Of a stretch of 64,000 bases of DNA, positions 1-8,421 are shown one piece after another. Source of the stretch: Halococcus hamelinensis 100A6 (GTDB lineage: Archaea > Halobacteriota > Halobacteria > Halobacteriales > Halococcaceae); NCBI RefSeq assembly GCF_000336675.1, contig NZ_AOMB01000040.1, forward strand, positions 3,496 through 67,495, in the 5' to 3' direction. The notes beneath the pieces were generated by a model that was not told the origin of the DNA, did not search any database, and saw nothing but the letters and a program-made list of their open reading frames with translations. A program made the position numbers and the translations under genes. The stretch's first letter is position 1; every line of letters starts with the position of its first letter.

Positions 1-89
1 TACTCGTGCGCGTCGAGGAGTTCTCGCCCATCGCAGAGCGCGCCCGTTTCGTCGATGACCCAGTATTCGGCCTCTAGTCCTATCTTCAT
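1..89 (-). CDS. gshA: Glutamate-cysteine ligase family protein, N-terminal fragment
   Basis: The gene runs off the left edge, so only the first 29 residues are visible. They begin MKIGLEAEYWVIDETGALCD, the typical opening of the haloarchaeal GCS2-type glutamate-cysteine ligases. That family joins glutamate and cysteine to make gamma-glutamylcysteine, the main low-molecular-weight thiol of haloarchaea. The start is supported by a GGAGGA ribosome binding site 5-6 bases upstream (positions 95-100). TATA-like AT-rich sequence lies around 140-155 on this strand. The assignment rests on the N-terminus alone, so a related carboxylate-amine ligase is possible. Confidence 0.7.
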   Translation of the reverse strand, partial: MKIGLEAEYWVIDETGALCDGRELLDAHE

Positions 90-234
90 GCATTTCCTCC
101 AACCCCCACAAAACTGAGTTGTATACGTCTTATGTCCGTTAGTAATATATACGTATCGCCCCCCTCCGTATCTCGATCGTCCAGAAAGAGAACCGATTAA
201 TGCCCAACTAACGTACTAGAGGGGGCTGAATGAA

Positions 235-345
235 ATGAGCAGTCGTTTCGTAGACGATCACGGTAACTACTCGGATCCGTTCCGGGCGATCGATGATGTG
301 CAACTGCCAACATGCTCATACTGCTACGGGTGCAATACTCGTTGA
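235..345 (+). CDS. Possible 36-residue cysteine-rich protein
   Basis: A short frame starts with ATG behind a G-rich stretch (GGGGGCTGAATGAA) that could be a ribosome binding site. It encodes 36 residues and ends in a cluster, CSYCYGC, that could bind a metal. A TATA-like GATTAATG lies about 35 bases upstream. Haloarchaea encode many very small zinc-binding proteins, which makes this plausible. Only three cysteines are present and no paired knuckle is seen, so it could also be a chance frame or a fragment. No function can be assigned. Confidence 0.35.
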   Translation: MSSRFVDDHGNYSDPFRAIDDVQLPTCSYCYGCNTR

Positions 346-394
346 AAGTGGTAGCAAACGTGACCTTTGTCGGTCGTGAGGTGTCCGTGAACTG

Positions 395-946
395 ATGCGG
401 AGACGACGCTATCTGCGGATGCTCGGGGGCCTTCCGGTCGTCGCTGCCGGTGTTTCGGGATGTCTCTCCGGGAGCATGAGCGGACCAGCGGACCGAGCGC
501 TCACGGCCGAAGCGATCGGTGAAACGTGGACGTACTCGGAGGGGGGTTCCCCGGTCGTCACCGAGAGCGGGACGGTAACCGCGAGCTATCGCGCCGACGA
601 ACCGTACCCGCAGACCGTTAGACTCCGGCTGTGGCCCTGTGAGGGTGAGACGCTCGAAGCACTCGGCGGGACCTGCTCACTGGGAAACCTCCCGGACCAG
701 ATGCGGGCGAACGAGAGCGTCTCGACCGCGAATCGCTCGGTCGGCGAGACCGCCTTTCTCTGGTGGACCGACGTCGTCACCGATATCGAGGTAGTCACCG
801 CGAACCACGTGTTCCGACTCACGCATACCCTTCTCAGTGAGACGGATTCGGATACTGGTCGGGAGACACCGTCCCGCGACGACCGAATCGAGACGGTGAC
901 CAGGATCGCACGGTTACAGACGGACAAGATCGATCGTGTGACGTGA
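395..946 (+). CDS. Predicted Tat-exported lipoprotein, function unknown
   Basis: The 183-residue product begins with four arginines and a short hydrophobic stretch, then a lipobox-like GVSGC with the cysteine at residue 23. This pattern marks proteins exported by the twin-arginine pathway and anchored by a lipid in haloarchaea. The mature part is polar, has two internal cysteines (in WPCEGE and GGTCSLG) that could pair outside the cell, and one tryptophan-rich patch around residues 128-130. I do not recognise the family. The following 269 bases (947-1215) hold no convincing gene, only the promoter of the next one. Confidence 0.75.
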   Translation: MRRRRYLRMLGGLPVVAAGVSGCLSGSMSGPADRALTAEAIGETWTYSEGGSPVVTESGTVTASYRADEPYPQTVRLRLWPCEGETLEALGGTCSLGNLPDQMRANESVSTANRSVGETAFLWWTDVVTDIEVVTANHVFRLTHTLLSETDSDTGRETPSRDDRIETVTRIARLQTDKIDRVT

Positions 947-1180
947 GCGCAAGGCGAGAGGTACGGTCTCCTTGAACGCGGATCAACAAATGAGGGGTGC
1001 GCTTCTTTCGCCTGTGAACGGATGAGGGAGCTATCTATCCGTCTCACCTGAGAAACCGACTGATGAGGTTCCGTGGTTATCGATAGCGGTACTCGTACGT
1101 ATACTTACAGATATTCTGCGTGCCAGGGAATAGGACGGACGGTACTCCAAGAGCCGAATGTCGGTCTGACCACCGCTACG

Positions 1181-1190
1181 CTTTTACTTC
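1181..1190 (+). promoter_or_regulatory. TATA-like promoter element of the CHAT gene
   Basis: The sequence GCTTTTACTT lies about 26-35 bases before the ATG at 1216, the usual spacing for a leaderless haloarchaeal transcript. It supports the chosen start of the CHAT-domain gene. The exact transcription start is inferred. Confidence 0.4.
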
Positions 1191-1215
1191 AGCGAGCGCA
1201 CCGGACGGATAGAGG

Positions 1216-3336
1216 ATGAGCGAGTTGGATGGACGACCCAGGGGAGCTGACAAGGAGCCGTTCTTCGAGGCTCCGGAGGGCGGTGGGCTGGTCGCGGTCG
1301 ACCCTATCGAGCGCCATCGCTACATGCTGTCGACACCGAAACCGGTGCAGCCCGAGCCCGCTCCGACGGACGACTTCCGGTTTCCGGTCGATACCGCCGT
1401 TTCGATCCGTACCGAAGCCATCTCGCTGCCGAGTGTCGTCTCCGTGCACGTTCGCGACGGGGACGGAACACCGCTGTGTGAAGCCGAGCATTTCGCCTTC
1501 GAGGAGCTACCCGCGGGCCGGTATACGATCGAGCTGAGCGCGCCGATCAAGCTCTATCTCCTGGTCGAGAGCCCTATCACGCTGCGCGCCACCGCCGAAA
1601 CCATGCGCATCGAGTTCGGCGGTTCGACGGCGGTGGTGGTGGGAGCGCGCTCACACCACGACCAGCCGGCGGCGACGGTGACGACGACGTCGGACCCCGA
1701 GGACCTGATGCGGGCGGTCTCGACGTTCGGTTCGGCCCTCAAGACGACGAGTCCGGAGCGCTCGTTTCCGACCCTCAGGGGTCATCCACCACTGGTCGAA
1801 CTCGGCGAGGAACTCGACCTCGCAGGGCTCGAACCGCCCGATTCGGGTGTCGTTATCGAACTTCCGACCGACCGCCGCATGATATTCGTCGCTGCGCCGC
1901 TGGCGTACTACCTCGGCGCGCGGCTGGTGCCCGGCGATGAACCGCTCCTGCAAGCCGACACTGGGTTCGAATACGATCTGGATGGACCGCTGGGGTTCGA
2001 ACGGACCGTCGAACGCACCCTGAAACAGGTGTTCTTCCTCGACTGTCTCACACGTACCGAAGGGCTCACTCCTGTGAGGGTTCACGAGCGGGAGGCGCTC
2101 GAAGGCGACCTCGAACTCGACTTCGCCGGTCTGTATGATGATTCGTTGGCCGATCAACTCGAAGCCTATCTCGCGATTCCGTTCGAGACGCTCGAAGCCC
2201 ACGTCCCGAAATGGAAGCTCACCACTCACGTGGAGCCCACGGCGTCCAGCGTCGAGATGCTCCCGTTCGCCGTCAACGACCTCGCCATCGTCCGGTGTAG
2301 CGATCCGACGAGCGCACCGAATCCCGCCACGTCGGGAGCCGTAGAGACCGGTGGAGCTGCAGTGGCTGAATCGGCTCGACGCGATGGTTTCACGCGGAGT
2401 GCGAGTTCGGGGAGCGTCGCCCGGTCCGGGGATACGTTCGTGGAGCCGGAGCTGGACGGGTCGCTGGAACAGATGTGGGTGGGCGAGGGGACCCCCGTGA
2501 ACGCGAGCAAGGCGTCGATCGAAGCCTACCGGCATCGGCTCGATCGGACGCCCACTGCCGGTGACATCGAGATCACGGTCGTCTGTAACGACGCGACGAT
2601 GGACGAGGAGCGTGATTTCATCAACGAGGTCTACGGCGAGCGCGACGAGTTGCCCTTCGAGGTCTCCGTCGAGCGCGAACTCACGACCACGGAGCTGAAG
2701 GAGGTGCTCTCGTCCCGGACCGATTTCCTCCACTACATCGGCCACGTCGACCCGGAGGGCTTCGAGTGCGCGGACGGCAAACTCGACGCGACGACGTTGG
2801 AATCCGTCGGTGTGGACGCGTTCCTGCTCAACGCGTGTCGATCCTACCGCCAGGGCATGGCCCTCATCGAGCACGGGGCCATCGGTGGTATCGTTACACT
2901 CAGCGACGTCCTGAACTGTGAAGCGGTCAGGATCGGACGGACGCTTGCACGCCTGCTCAACTGCGGGTTTCCGCTCCGTCCAGCGCTCGATATCGCGCGT
3001 GACGAGAGCATCATGGGCGAGGAGTACCTCGTCGTGGGCGACGGAACCCTCTCGATCGCACAGGCCGAAAGTCTGACCGCGAATCTACTGCACGTGGAAC
3101 GCAACGACGGACTGTTCGATTTGACGTTCAGTGCGTATCACACGTCGAGAACCGGAATGGGAACGTTGGTGGTGCCCCATCTCGACGACAGCGAGTACCA
3201 CATCTCTACCGAGAACATTCGAGAGAACGGTCTCACGCAGAACGAGCTTATGGATTTTCTCCCACTATCGGACGCACCGACTAAGATCGATGGGAAATTG
3301 CGGTGGAGTTCTGAGATCGACGCTAACGAGCTATAG
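1216..3336 (+). CDS. CHAT-domain (caspase-like) protein
   Basis: The 706-residue protein carries a caspase-like dyad in its C-terminal half: His510 in FLHYIGHV and Cys541 in FLLNACRSY. This matches the CHAT family, cysteine proteases related to separase and caspases. The stretch after the cysteine (GGIVTLSDVLN) fits the conserved glycine-rich segment. Residues 1-430 form a long domain I do not recognise, followed by a serine- and glycine-rich linker at about 390-440. No signal peptide or membrane helix is seen, so it should act in the cytoplasm. It converges, two bases apart, with a 45-residue membrane peptide gene. Bacterial CHAT proteins can cleave partners in antiviral cell death; such a role here is inference. 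Confidence 0.75.
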   Translation: MSELDGRPRGADKEPFFEAPEGGGLVAVDPIERHRYMLSTPKPVQPEPAPTDDFRFPVDTAVSIRTEAISLPSVVSVHVRDGDGTPLCEAEHFAFEELPAGRYTIELSAPIKLYLLVESPITLRATAETMRIEFGGSTAVVVGARSHHDQPAATVTTTSDPEDLMRAVSTFGSALKTTSPERSFPTLRGHPPLVELGEELDLAGLEPPDSGVVIELPTDRRMIFVAAPLAYYLGARLVPGDEPLLQADTGFEYDLDGPLGFERTVERTLKQVFFLDCLTRTEGLTPVRVHEREALEGDLELDFAGLYDDSLADQLEAYLAIPFETLEAHVPKWKLTTHVEPTASSVEMLPFAVNDLAIVRCSDPTSAPNPATSGAVETGGAAVAESARRDGFTRSASSGSVARSGDTFVEPELDGSLEQMWVGEGTPVNASKASIEAYRHRLDRTPTAGDIEITVVCNDATMDEERDFINEVYGERDELPFEVSVERELTTTELKEVLSSRTDFLHYIGHVDPEGFECADGKLDATTLESVGVDAFLLNACRSYRQGMALIEHGAIGGIVTLSDVLNCEAVRIGRTLARLLNCGFPLRPALDIARDESIMGEEYLVVGDGTLSIAQAESLTANLLHVERNDGLFDLTFSAYHTSRTGMGTLVVPHLDDSEYHISTENIRENGLTQNELMDFLPLSDAPTKIDGKLRWSSEIDANEL

Positions 3337-3338
3337 AA

Positions 3339-3476
3339 TTACGGGCCAGCGTAGGCACTAGAGTGAGCCGCTGCTGCGCTGCCCACCTGTGACAGGAGGG
3401 TCATCAGGCCGAACAGCGCGGCGAGGGTTTTCGGGTGGTTCTGTAGGTACGTCCGGAGTTCGTTGGTATCGGACAT
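3339..3476 (-). CDS. 45-residue single-pass membrane peptide (DUF7503-like)
   Basis: This short gene starts MSDTNELRTYLQNHPK, has one hydrophobic segment (about residues 18-37), and ends HSSAYAGP. An AT-rich TATA-like element (3502-3514) lies 26-38 bases upstream on the same strand, as expected for a leaderless transcript. I recall a family of haloarchaeal peptides of this shape, filed as DUF7503, but cannot verify it here. It is convergent with the CHAT gene and its stop codon lies two bases from that gene's stop. The role is unknown; a membrane-active partner or substrate of the CHAT protein is a hypothesis. Confidence 0.65.
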   Translation of the reverse strand: MSDTNELRTYLQNHPKTLAALFGLMTLLSQVGSAAAAHSSAYAGP

Positions 3477-3755
3477 TGCGTTTTACCGGAGACGCGCCCT
3501 CGATATGAATATTTTCGAATAGTTATGATATGAACTGAATTGGTTTTTCTCGTAACATCATAGAGAATTCCGAATGAGACCTGTGACTCGCCCGGCACAT
3601 CACGATAGTGTCCGTTGTAGCCGTGCGCCTCCGGACTATCGACCGAATTGAAGCGTGAAGCAGCCTACAGTTGGCAACCGCTATACGTGGGGAGAGGGAG
3701 TAGGGGCGGCGTCTGCAAGCCCCTATTTCATACGAAATACGACACTACTCGTCTC

Positions 3756-4781
3756 ATGAGTGGAATGACAGTTGTACTGGGGTGGGACGCTCTCGATCAC
3801 GAACTGGTGAGGGAGTATCACCTGGAGGGTTCGTTCGGGCCCGCTCACACCGGTTTGGAGACCTTCGACAATCCGTACCTGGGTGAACCCCACACCTACG
3901 AAGTCTGGCCGTCGATAATCACCGGTCGTCCACCGGAAGCACACGGCATTCGAGTGGAGTCCGAGGCGGGGGTCGACTGGAGGAATCCAGTGCTCTCTAC
4001 GATCAGTCAGTATGCGTCGAGGTGGGTGCCACGCGACGTCCGGACCGGCTTCGGTCTGCGACTCCAGAACCGAGGCGTCGAGCTCGACTTCAAGTCCGCG
4101 GGGTACTTCCACGACCAAGGGATCGAGACGGTGTTCGACGGCCGGACGGCGCGTCCCGTCGCCGTCCCGAATTATCGAGTCCCTGCCGACGACGAGCTCG
4201 ATATCCTCTTCGACCGGGGGGCACAGCTCAAGGAATTCCTTCGGTCTGAGAAGACGAGTGACGGGAACAAACGGTCCACCCCGACCGCGTCCCTCTCACG
4301 ACTCGAGGAGCGACTCGCCGCCGAAGCCGCGGGGAAGTTGGGCGTCGTTCGTTCCGCCGTCCAACGCGAGTACGACCTCGTGTTCGTTTGGCTGGGCTTC
4401 CTCGATACGATCGGCCACGTAGCGCCCGTCGCAGCCGAGACGGATCCTGGCTGGCAGGAGCGTGCCTATCGGATGGCCGCGCGATGGACCGAGGACGTCA
4501 AACGAATGCTACAGCCCGAAGACCGGGTGTTCTGCGTCTCCGACCACGGGCTTCAGGACGGCGACCATACACACAATGCGTTCCTCGGTGCCCCCAGCGA
4601 AGAACTCCTCGATGGTGCCGAATCGGTGCTCGATGTTCGTGACGTGCTCGAGAACGCGACGGAGTCGCACCGTATCATCGCTGAACCGCCGGTCAGAGCA
4701 GCCTACTCGGGGAGATCGAGTACGCACGCTCGGACGCCTGAAGACGTAGAGAACCGGCTCTCGAACCTGGGCTACCTGTGA
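3756..4781 (+). CDS. Alkaline phosphatase superfamily / type I phosphodiesterase-like hydrolase
   Basis: The 341-residue product has AlkP-superfamily features: an N-terminal VLGWDALD metal-binding aspartate, PSIITGRPPEAHG where the nucleophile would lie, FVWLGFLDTIGH in the middle, and SDHGLQDGDHTHNAFLG near the C-terminus, which supplies metal-binding Asp and His. These enzymes hydrolyse phosphomono- or diesters; the substrate is unknown. No signal peptide is visible. I chose the ATG at 3756 over an upstream TTG at 3648, because AT-rich sequence about 30 bases upstream suits a leaderless start. An ATG at 3765 is also possible. The 279 bases before it hold no other gene. Confidence 0.75.
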   Translation: MSGMTVVLGWDALDHELVREYHLEGSFGPAHTGLETFDNPYLGEPHTYEVWPSIITGRPPEAHGIRVESEAGVDWRNPVLSTISQYASRWVPRDVRTGFGLRLQNRGVELDFKSAGYFHDQGIETVFDGRTARPVAVPNYRVPADDELDILFDRGAQLKEFLRSEKTSDGNKRSTPTASLSRLEERLAAEAAGKLGVVRSAVQREYDLVFVWLGFLDTIGHVAPVAAETDPGWQERAYRMAARWTEDVKRMLQPEDRVFCVSDHGLQDGDHTHNAFLGAPSEELLDGAESVLDVRDVLENATESHRIIAEPPVRAAYSGRSSTHARTPEDVENRLSNLGYL

Positions 4782-4967
4782 GAAGGGTCGATCAGGCGAG
4801 TTCCCGCTCGTTTTGCACCGCGATCGGTGGTTCCCGCCTGCGTAGTCGGGTGGTAATGACTGAGCAATCGAATCCCCCCTCCAGCTGCAGTTTTCAGGAT
4901 GATCTTGTCGTCGCCAACCGCGTCGATCCGGTCCTCGTCGATCGGGTTCGTGTTCTCTCCCGACGTG

Positions 4968-5228
4968 TCACCGCCCGTCCGCACCGGAGATGTCCGTGAC
5001 CCGGAGTTCGTCGTCGGTACTCGCACTCACATCGCCCGGGTTGAGGGGGAACGTCTGATCGGAGACGTCGTTCAACCCGAGTTTGGCCTTCACCGTATCG
5101 GTGATGTTCGGGTCGACGTCGACGTGAGCGACCCCGTCCTCGACGCTCACGACGATACCGACCGTCGCGCCGTTCGTGTTCACGACGTCCTTTCCGACGT
5201 CGTCCTCCGTGAGTTTCTCTGTGCTCAT
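4968..5228 (-). CDS. PRC-barrel domain protein, possibly C-terminally frameshifted
   Basis: The 86-residue product starts MSTEKLTEDDVGKDVVNTNG and carries the haloarchaeal PRC-barrel pattern (GIVVSVEDGVAHVDVDP, AKLGLNDV, DDELRV). PRC barrels are small beta domains used for protein or RNA contacts; the role here is unknown. The frame stops just after DISGADGR. One base away, another frame on the same strand carries on with haloarchaeal codon use (GGDTSGENTNPIDEDRIDAV, then a GDDKIIL-like end). The gene may therefore be longer, with a one-base indel in the G-rich run near 4975. Confidence 0.7.
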   Translation of the reverse strand: MSTEKLTEDDVGKDVVNTNGATVGIVVSVEDGVAHVDVDPNITDTVKAKLGLNDVSDQTFPLNPGDVSASTDDELRVTDISGADGR

Positions 5229-5376
5229 GGAGCACCTCGTAGGTACCGAGGAGGCATGCCGTTTACGGCCCCTTCAGAAGCGGTCTATAGTTCGCTCGTC
5301 GCCCCCTCCTCTCACCCACCGTACCTTGCGTGCGCAGGCAAGGACTGTTTACTCGTGTATAGCATAATCGATCGGT

Positions 5377-5499
5377 ATGGAAGTCGTCGTCTGTCCGGAG
5401 TGTGGTGCCGAGACGGATTACGGGGAGCCGGAGCGCCCGAGGTCGGACCAAAACACAATTCCGTGTGCGAACTGCGGGGAAGTGCTGGTTTTGGGATGA
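5377..5499 (+). CDS. 40-residue double zinc-knuckle protein
   Basis: The frame encodes 40 residues with two cysteine pairs, CPECG at residues 6-10 and CANCG at 30-34, which together can hold one zinc ion. This is the pattern of the small haloarchaeal CPxCG proteins, a few of which affect stress responses or biofilms. The start is the only ATG in the frame. A possible TATA-like ATAGCATAATC lies 8-17 bases upstream, closer than usual. It sits alone between a PRC-barrel gene and a ferredoxin gene. Confidence 0.65.
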   Translation: MEVVVCPECGAETDYGEPERPRSDQNTIPCANCGEVLVLG

Positions 5500-5543
5500 A
5501 TCAGTGACCGGCTCGTCGGGACCCAGCGGACGATCGGTAGTCC

Positions 5544-5885
5544 CTACGGAACGTCCAGGCGACGAGGAAGCACCTGTCCCCAGACGTACTTATCGAGAAG
5601 CCGGACCGTGAGCGGGTGCTCGACCTCGATACAGCACGAGAGGCGGGGATAGCCGAACCGAACGGCTGCAACATCGTGCCAGTGGGTCGGCTCCGGACCC
5701 GGATCAACCTCGACGGTACAGGTCGCGCACAGACCTCGTCCGCCACAGTTGGCGTGGGTCGAGATCGTTCCGTAGACGGGGAATCCATGTTCCAACAACG
5801 CATCCCGAAGGTTGTCGCCACGTCCGACCTCGATGGTCGTCTCGTCGTCCTGGGTGACGACCGTTACGGGGATTCGCTCGTCCAT
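5544..5885 (-). CDS. 2Fe-2S ferredoxin
   Basis: The 113-residue protein contains CGGRGLCATC, a CX5CX2C cluster motif, with a fourth cysteine in PRLSCCIEV about 27 residues later. These four cysteines would bind a 2Fe-2S cluster, and the fold should be that of adrenodoxin- or plant-type ferredoxins. It would be a cytoplasmic electron carrier; its partner is not evident from neighbours. I start it at the ATG at 5885, because the upstream in-frame extension is arginine- and serine-rich and looks non-coding. Two adjacent cysteines at the fourth ligand site leave open which one is used. Confidence 0.8.
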   Translation of the reverse strand: MDERIPVTVVTQDDETTIEVGRGDNLRDALLEHGFPVYGTISTHANCGGRGLCATCTVEVDPGPEPTHWHDVAAVRFGYPRLSCCIEVEHPLTVRLLDKYVWGQVLPRRLDVP

Positions 5886-6090
5886 GACCTCGATACGAGT
5901 TCGAGCAACGTCAACACCACCGTAGACGGAGAGCCCTCGATCAGAACGACCTGTCCTGTCGCCGCTCTTTATCGGCACCTCGGATCCCGGGCGGTGTGAA
6001 GAACGCCGCACCCCGCTTTTCGAGCTGAAAAGTGATGTAATCGCCCCATAACAGATCAGAAAAAGAACATTCCCTGGAAGCCCCGACCGG

Positions 6091-6681
6091 TCACTTGTCG
6101 AGCGTCGGGTCCTGAACCTCGTCGGCGTCCTCCGCGAGCCGAACGCGTGCGTCCGGATGCTGGTCGGGGCCTTCGACGATCGCACCGCCGTCCCTGAGGT
6201 CCTCGATACGCGCTTTGACCGCGTCGGGGTCGGTCCGACCGACGACGGCGACGATGTCGATGAGGTCGCTTTCCGGTATCCCGTACCCGGTTCCCTGGGA
6301 GCTGAAGGATTCGAACTCGTCCGCCTCGTCGCGGAGGTATCGGATGTACTCGCGGACGTCGGTCGACCGACCGATATCGTCGTGCCAAGAGCCGGGGTAG
6401 ATGCTTATTCGGTCCGTCCCCAGTGCGTAGAAGCTATCGGCATCGGCCCACGTTTCGGCATCGGTAAGCCGTGCGTTCACCGTCTCGTCGAACGTGCCAC
6501 GGTCGAAGCTTCCCTGCGCACCGCCGGTCAGCGCCTCCGAGTACGCCGCGACCGTCTCCCTGCTCACGCCCGGCTCCTCGTGCGGGTGATATATTTCGAT
6601 CAGCTTGAGGAGTTCGTCGGCGAGCAGGTTCCGATTGCGTTCTTCGGCCTCCGAGATGATGTTCTCGTTGATACTCGTCAT
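6091..6681 (-). CDS. Conserved haloarchaeal protein, function unknown
   Basis: The 196-residue acidic protein starts MTSINENIISEAEERNRNLL. It has a helical N-terminus, a central part with tryptophans in ETWADADSFYALG, and a C-terminal segment (ESDLIDIVAVVGRTDPDAVKARIEDL) that resembles a winged-helix fold. A TATA-like GGAAATAAGGG (6704-6714 as read on the plus strand) lies 24-33 bases upstream, which fixes the start and argues for a leaderless transcript. I do not recognise a family. A DNA- or RNA-binding role is only suggested by the helix pattern. Confidence 0.6.
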   Translation of the reverse strand: MTSINENIISEAEERNRNLLADELLKLIEIYHPHEEPGVSRETVAAYSEALTGGAQGSFDRGTFDETVNARLTDAETWADADSFYALGTDRISIYPGSWHDDIGRSTDVREYIRYLRDEADEFESFSSQGTGYGIPESDLIDIVAVVGRTDPDAVKARIEDLRDGGAIVEGPDQHPDARVRLAEDADEVQDPTLDK

Positions 6682-6748
6682 CGTACAGGAACACGGGTAC
6701 AAGAGGAAATAAGGGGCCGGATAGCGGTCCACACGACCGATAGTGACG

Positions 6749-7009
6749 TCAGGTTTCGTTTCCCGACTTCGTCGGCGAAAACATGGTGATGCAAGCGTAC
6801 AGAACGAAGAAACTGCACAGCGCGAAGACGACACCGAACCCGGCCATGCTGTATGGCGTTTGAGGAAAGGTGAAACCCAGGAGCGTCGCCGTTTTCGACG
6901 GATCCAGGGTTCCGAGAAAGTAGCCGACACCTGCCACTACGAGGACCGTGAGTGCGGCGATCGCACCGAGGATACGCCGTCCGGAGACGGTCCCCGCCGT
7001 CTCGACCAT
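6749..7009 (-). CDS. Small two-helix membrane protein (cox-cluster-like)
   Basis: The 86-residue product has two hydrophobic segments, residues about 12-34 and 55-77, joined by a loop with TFPQTPYSMAGFG. It resembles small haloarchaeal proteins often labelled cox cluster protein (DUF7520), which I recall from cytochrome oxidase neighbourhoods, but no oxidase genes are nearby here. The start is the ATG at 7009; upstream in-frame sequence is serine- and threonine-rich and looks non-coding. Function unknown. Confidence 0.55.
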   Translation of the reverse strand: MVETAGTVSGRRILGAIAALTVLVVAGVGYFLGTLDPSKTATLLGFTFPQTPYSMAGFGVVFALCSFFVLYACITMFSPTKSGNET

Positions 7010-7121
7010 GGACGTCCCGTCGGGCCGGACGGCAATACCCTTTACTCTCGTCTCCCGAGCCGAACACCCGCTCATCGAGGCGGGGTACGGAGTGAGAGGC
7101 GAAATCGGCCCCGGGGTCGGC

Positions 7122-8093
7122 TCAGTCGTGCCCGTAGATCGCCACTGGATGATACGGCTCTTCGAGGTACTCGACGTCCGAATCCGAGAGACCGATGTCG
7201 AGGGCGGCCACCGCGGCGTCGAGGTGTTCGATGCTCGACGTGCCGACGATCGGCGCATCGACGTTCTCGTTCTGGAACTGCCACGCGAGGGCGATCTGTG
7301 CCATCGTCGCGTCGTACTCGTCGGCCAACTCCTTCACACGGTCGTTGATCGCCTCGCTTCCCGGTCCCTCGTGATACGGCACCCCCTCGTCGAGTTCGTG
7401 TTCGCTCCGGGTTGTCGTCGCGAACGCCGCGTGCGGGCGCGTGAGATAGCCCGCACCGAGTGGGCTCCACGGCATGACCCCGACGTTCTCGCGCCGACAG
7501 ACGGGAAGCATCTCGCGTTCCTCCTCGCGGTAGGCCAGGTGATAGAGGTCCTGCATCGTCTCGAACCGTGCGAGGCCATGGTCGTCCGCGACGTCCAGTG
7601 CGTGTTCGAACTGGTGGGCCCACATCGAGGACGCGCCGAGATGACGGACCTTGCCACGATGGACCGCGTCGTCGAGGGCGTGAAGCGTCGTCTCGATCGG
7701 CGTCGAGTAATCCCACCGATGGATCTGATAGAGGTCGACCGTGTCCATCCCCAGTCGGTCTAAGGAGTGTTCCAGCTCCTGTTCGATGGTCTTTCGGGAG
7801 AGCCCGGCGGCGTTTCGGTGGTCGGTCGCTCCGCTGAACCGGACCTTGGTGGCGACGACCTGCTGGTCGCGGTCGTACTCGGAGAGCACGTTCCCGAGGA
7901 TCTGCTCGCTCTCGCCCGCGGAGTAGGTGTTCGCCGTATCGAAGAAGTTGATGCCGTGGTCGATGGCGCGTTCGACGAGTTCGCGTCCCTCGTCCTCGTC
8001 GAGCATCCAGTCGTGACCGCTCCCGAAGCTCATGCAACCGAGGCAGATCTTCGAGACCTCCATCCCCGTGGAGCCGAGTGTCGTGTATTCCAC
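7122..8093 (-). CDS. Aldo/keto reductase
   Basis: The 323-residue protein opens with MEYTTLGSTGMEVSKICLG and carries the aldo/keto reductase landmarks: FFDTANTYSAGESE with the catalytic Tyr57, VVATKVRF with the catalytic lysine, YQIHRWD with the substrate-pocket histidine, and a C-terminal APIVGTSSIEHL that binds the NADP phosphate. It should be a cytoplasmic NADPH-dependent reductase of the YakC/Tas-like group. The substrate is not predictable. Full length is normal for the family. It is a single gene with no obvious operon partner. Confidence 0.92.
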   Translation of the reverse strand: MEYTTLGSTGMEVSKICLGCMSFGSGHDWMLDEDEGRELVERAIDHGINFFDTANTYSAGESEQILGNVLSEYDRDQQVVATKVRFSGATDHRNAAGLSRKTIEQELEHSLDRLGMDTVDLYQIHRWDYSTPIETTLHALDDAVHRGKVRHLGASSMWAHQFEHALDVADDHGLARFETMQDLYHLAYREEEREMLPVCRRENVGVMPWSPLGAGYLTRPHAAFATTTRSEHELDEGVPYHEGPGSEAINDRVKELADEYDATMAQIALAWQFQNENVDAPIVGTSSIEHLDAAVAALDIGLSDSDVEYLEEPYHPVAIYGHD

Positions 8094-8215
8094 GCCTATC
8101 CGACCACGTGAACCAGCATAGTGCTGTCGGACGTCCCGGTGAGCCGTCGTTGCTTTCGGGAAGGGGTGATGGCCCGCGACCTCATTTTGCGCGCCATCCG
8201 TCGACCCCGAACACC

Positions 8216-8421
8216 ATGTCGACCATCGAAACGCCCGTGCCGAGCAGCCTGCTGGCGAAGACGATCCCGATCACCGACGAGTGCGGTCGACCCGAGATCC
8301 CTCCGGAGACGTCGTATTCGAGGACAAGAACGTGGGCAAGTCCGGAGAGCGGATGCCAATGGGGAAGAGCCCTCCGAGCTTCCCCGTCGGTAGCCAGTTC
8401 CCTCGGTCGGTAAACACCTGA
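8216..8421 (+). pseudogene. Possible broken small gene
   Basis: An ATG at 8216 with a TATA-like CATTTTGCG about 27-34 bases upstream opens a frame that reads MSTIETPVPSSLLAKTIPIT. Around 8297-8302 the coding character jumps to another frame, reading SGDVVFEDKNVGKSGERMPM and ending at a TGA at 8419-8421. Both parts use GC-ending haloarchaeal codons. This suggests a roughly 68-residue protein broken by a one-base indel. I do not recognise it. The rest of 8094-8626 shows nothing convincing. Confidence 0.3.

Noticed and set aside
5886-6185. N-terminal extension of the ferredoxin
   Set aside because: The upstream frame is arginine- and serine-rich with poor codon use, and overlaps the next gene's end. 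The ATG at 5885 gives a ferredoxin of normal size.
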